From contig OU612066.1 of the NCBI GenBank assembly GCA_914767715.1, positions 16,125,001 through 16,189,000 on the forward strand: 64,000 bases of DNA. The letters are read 5' to 3'. The position numbers and the translations under genes are program-made. Source of the DNA: Membranipora membranacea. Its lineage: Eukaryota; Bryozoa; Gymnolaemata; Cheilostomatida; Membraniporidae. Of the stretch, positions 60,237 to 64,000 are shown piece after piece. Below the pieces are notes generated by a model. That model worked only from the letters and a program-made list of their open reading frames with translations. It was not told the origin of the DNA and did no database searches. Every line of letters begins with the position of its first letter. Position 1 is the stretch's first letter.

Positions 60237-63200
60237 TCATCCTGATATGAGCTGGTAGAACTGTATTTTTTTCTCTTCAAATTTAGTGATAATCAGGGTG
60301 TCATCATAGACATCCAGGTCAAAGTGGCAGTTACTGTTACCTCTCTCTCCACAAATCTCCCCTACCTTCTCCCCTGAAAAAGAAATCATAATAATTTGGA
60401 TAAAATGGTACGACACGGGGCACCAGTTATGAGTGCTGACTTACCTTCAATATTCTTCAAAGATTGGGATACCCTTTCCTTGCTCAAAAGCAGTGTTGGA
60501 ACTGAGTGAGAACTGGTAAGAACTGAGTACCCACAAAGAAATGTAGAGAGGGTACACTTAAGAAATAGTTCCTATTCATTCTGTGCAAAAACTGTGTAAA
60601 AATATCTCATTTTGACTAGATATCAATCATACTATTACAGATTTATATTTCTGTACAATTGTAATGTTGAACCGGATATAGATACTCAAAAGGTTTACGA
60701 TGTGATTTTCGACTCAGTGAGTCGAGTACCCACAAAGAATTACTGCTTAAAAGCATCAGGAATATGAAATGAGTATTTAAAAAAATCACTTGAGTTACCA
60801 TTACCTGAATTCATGAGGCGACAAAGGCAGACAGTTTACCGGTAACAAAAAACATGTGGTATAACCTTATGGTAAAATTACCTGTATCTTCATCCAGTAT
60901 CCATATCTTAGTTTCTGTGTTACAGTTAGTGATGAGTACATATCTGTCCTTGTAGCAGACGACTCCTAGTGGTTCGTTTACATGTTTAGATGTCCACATC
61001 ACCTCTCCACTGTCTATGTTCACTCTGTGTACACTGCTTGTACCAGAGTCAGATAAGATAACAGAGTCATCTCCACATACAGCTAATGCTTTATAGTTGG
61101 TTGACATACCAGGAACTGTGATTTGCTTTATAAGCTGACCTTGAAGAGTGTAAACTGTTAGAGAAGATCCATCTGGAACAACCACCTTCTCATTCACTAC
61201 TCTGAGCTTATTAAAGTTAATACTGTTACTGTAATGGGACCAGGACCTCTTTAGTTTACCCTCTAAGTCGTACACATAAACCTTACTGGCGGTACATGAT
61301 AACACATACAGCTCATTATTATACAATTGGACACTGGATACCCAGCCACCAACATTCACAAACTCAGACACTGTGCTGGTATTTACAGGCTCACTGACCC
61401 TCATAAGTTTGTTATTTTGAAGACCAGCATAAATGTCATTCTGGTATTTAGCTACAGAGCCGACATAATCGGGGAGTCGGACAGTATTAATTAATTTCAT
61501 AGAAGTTGGAGGATTGTTATTGGCTAAGAGAGGCCAATGCCTTCGAGATGATTGTGAAATCTCGACAGCAAGCTGGACGTCTGCGCAATCTGAAAATAAA
61601 TACAGATAAATCATTCATAGCTCCGTACTCCAGAGGAATCAGCGATCGATTGATAACATTGATTGTCAAAAGCAATTAATGTAGCAAGGGAGAAGTTGGC
61701 GTAGGAAATTTGGCACTAACTAACGAATAGCCATCCCTCGGAATTCATCAGCAGAATTTTGATATTTACGTTACCTTAGGAAGCTTATACTGTTTGAGTT
61801 AAGGTTGTTACTGAGTGATAAAAAATATAAGAATATCATAACTTGAAACACTGAGCAACACTAAGTGGTGTCTCATTTTGGAGTGGCATTTCAGGTAAGA
61901 AAAAAAGTATCAAACCTTTGACAGAGAGCTGGACATGATTAGATGAAGGTTTATATTGAGGGATCTTCATATTCATCAGTTCATCTATAAGTTTCTCTGT
62001 CTCTTTGTATCCACCTGCCACATCTACCTGGTAAAATATAAGAAATCGATAATTAGGTGAGGGGAGATCTGAGGGAGGCGGACTTCGTCAACCAGCAATC
62101 TGTGGGAGCAAAAATAGGTGAGGGGAGGGGTCTGAGAGAGCCTTAGTATGTGAGAAACCAAAACAGGAATCATAGTCTATGAAGCCTGTGAAGATAATCC
62201 TGGTCATGTGCAATGATTTATTTTATGTTAAATTATTGGAATTTCAAATACTGTGTGAGCTACAGGTGAAGGTCTCAGTGATATTTTTATCAGGGTATCT
62301 TTGGAAATATGAAAAAAGATGATAACTGATCCATATAGATATGCTTCATAGTAGCTAGCTACCTCATGGTAGGTGAAAAGTCTGGTATCTATTCTAGCTA
62401 CTTGTCTGCTGAGTTTATCAAGCAGGCTCCCGATCTCATCATCCAGAAAACTCGTCACCTCTATTCTGGATTGCTTTCTGAGTTCCATCAGTTTCTCCTC
62501 TAACTCGGCATATTTCTGCATCAGTTCAGAAACCTTAAGTAAAATACCACAGATACACACCATAAAAACACGTAGTGATAGATGGTACTGGAAATCTACC
62601 CACATCCATAATCATTATAACGGTTGCTTCTTTGAGAAAAACTAGCGTTAGGATGAAAATATAGAACCACTGATACACATTCATGGATTAGGGGATCATA
62701 TTTAACCCTGTACAAGCATATGGCAATCTATGTATTGATTGGTCAAAAAGTTCAGTAATGATACATCTGACCCCTTGCAAACATTTGTCAAGTAGCTTGC
62801 CTGAGTTTTTAAAGGTCGTTACTTGGTCAGTCTATGCATAAAGTTATAGCTGACAGAAACTTATCTTGATCCAATTACTGACACAAAGCTATGTCCTGAT
62901 GTTTCTTCTCCACAAATAGCCAAATTGTGTATTTCACCACTAATCCATGAATTCATATCAATGTATGGAACTATCAATAATTTAGCAGACTGTATGAAAT
63001 GCTAAGAATTGTTCTCCCTTCTTGTCTGGGAAGACAACCCCATATAAACAATCTAACATGCATTCAGAAGAAAATAACTGCCAAAGCTTAATTTGCAAAC
63101 AGCATGTAGCAAACTACTCTTCCCATCTGACAAGCGACCCTTATCTGCTACTTCACACAGATACACACCTGTTTATCTCTGGCCTCATGTAGTTTCTCTA

Positions 63201-63872
63201 TCATCTGTTGAGTCTCTGTATCCCAGTCTGATATGACAGCTGTCAGCTGTTTAGACATTCCTAACAGGTGCTCCTCTTTATCATAGATCCATACTTTCTT
63301 CTCATTAACCATATCTGTCAGTTTCTCCACCATATTAGATACCGATGTCAGATTGTGGATGTTACCTGCGATGATGTCATTGTATGTGTAGATTGATGTA
63401 AATTATACTGAGAGAAAAGCTTGACAAGGCGCAGATTTTGTTTATCATCAATTTCCCATTAAAGCAATACAGTATATGGTCAATTTCACAGTGCAGAACA
63501 AACCTGTGCTACTTCACAGTTAATATGCTTGAGATACTCTAGCCTAGGTGCTCTAACTTGGCCCAGGTTGCTAGAGGTGGCATTTTTAATGAAGTATATA
63601 TTCTCAAACACTAGACCAGCTGGCATGTACACATAAAGTATAGGAGGTTTGATTTATGTGTTGGGTGAAAGGTAATGTAACTACTTGCCGTCAGAACAAG
63701 GGTTCAACTGGTCGACACAATCCTCACAGAATACTTCAAGACATTTCATACAGGCCATTCTATAGATTTTCTTAGGATGTTTCTCACAGTATCTTGTTTC
63801 CATCTTTCTGTAATCTCTCTTATACTCATCCATTCTGATACGCATGTGGTCATCCAGAGCATCGTTGTGACT
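60237..63872 (-). CDS. TRIM-like protein, copy B, 5' end outside the window
   Basis: Seven exons match copy A in length and phase: 63689-63872, 63169-63365, 62363-62533, 61916-62027, 60882-61589, 60445-60501 and 60237-60373. They give the second B-box-like finger (CEKH, CMKC, CEDC), the coiled-coil-prone region and the whole propeller with its stop codon (TGA, 60237-60239). All are open. The RING and first B-box exons must lie beyond position 64000. The exon at 63689 uses a GC donor (GCAAGT) in place of the GT seen in copy A. Exon 4 and the second half of exon 3 are much more diverged from copy A than the flanking exons. It probably encodes a functional paralogue with the same E3-ligase architecture. 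Confidence 0.85.
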
Positions 63873-64000
63873 CTACAACAGGGAAAACCATCATTGAACT
63901 AATTGGCTATTTCTGCCTGCAAGATAACATTGTGACATAGTCGATCTCTGCAGCACCTCAATGTTGGCGCTGCTTTACATCAAGAAAGACAACTCCAAGA

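Larger units (their letters stand above)
51313..64000. repeat. Segmental duplication copy B
   Basis: This copy is in direct orientation relative to copy A at an offset of about 51.3 kb, or 21.8 kb once the satellite insertion is removed. It begins at tgagggcgacttaa and runs past the window end. It keeps the uninterrupted site (about 54590-54605) into which the satellite block of copy A was inserted. Differences from A are scattered substitutions plus several larger indels. Confidence 0.93.

Overview
The window is eukaryotic nuclear DNA. It has AT-rich intergenic sequence, spliced genes with GT-AG introns, tRNA-derived repeats, non-LTR and rolling-circle transposon genes, and a large tandem-repeat array. 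An intact animal-type Helentron, a RING/B-box/beta-propeller gene and a CFAP97-domain gene point to a marine invertebrate. A mollusc or another lophotrochozoan is my best guess, but the sequence alone does not prove it.

The layout is a direct segmental duplication. Copy A occupies 1-2986 plus 32493 to about 43400. Copy B occupies about 51313-64000 and runs off the right edge. Each copy carries, left to right: an AT-rich segment with tRNA-like repeats and an AT minisatellite; a plus-strand CFAP97-domain gene; and a tail-to-tail minus-strand TRIM-like gene. Copy A is split by a 29.5-kb insertion (about 2987-32492) that copy B lacks. Its outer ends are the head and tail of one repeat family, and the junctions show only a shared TT and no longer target duplication.

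Inside the insertion are two satellite blocks (2987-6360 and 18603-32492). They are built from composite units: a short hairpin head, a (TTA)n tract, one or two ~185-bp modules, several 141-bp core repeats, and a hairpin tail. This resembles non-autonomous Helentron (DINE-1/HINE or bivalve 'pearl') organisation. Between the blocks lies an uninterrupted 2219-aa Helentron-type protein on the minus strand (7041-13700). It combines a USP-like cysteine protease domain, an 18-residue repeat array, a DUF6570-like region, HUH Rep, Pif1-like helicase and an AP-endonuclease-like C-terminus. A 24-bp hairpin-forming minisatellite lies just upstream of it, followed by about 4.4 kb with four possible minus-strand splice-donor modules.

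The copy A TRIM-like gene can be joined from nine exons into a 1890-nt, 629-codon frame. Copy B shows the same gene from exon 3 onward. The CFAP97-domain gene is damaged in both copies by different lesions: a 1-nt deletion in A, and an exon loss plus a premature stop in B. Between the copies (43400-51312) lie a decayed non-LTR retrotransposon, a tRNA-like element and a ~350-bp imperfect palindrome. The rest of that interval has no gene I can recognise.
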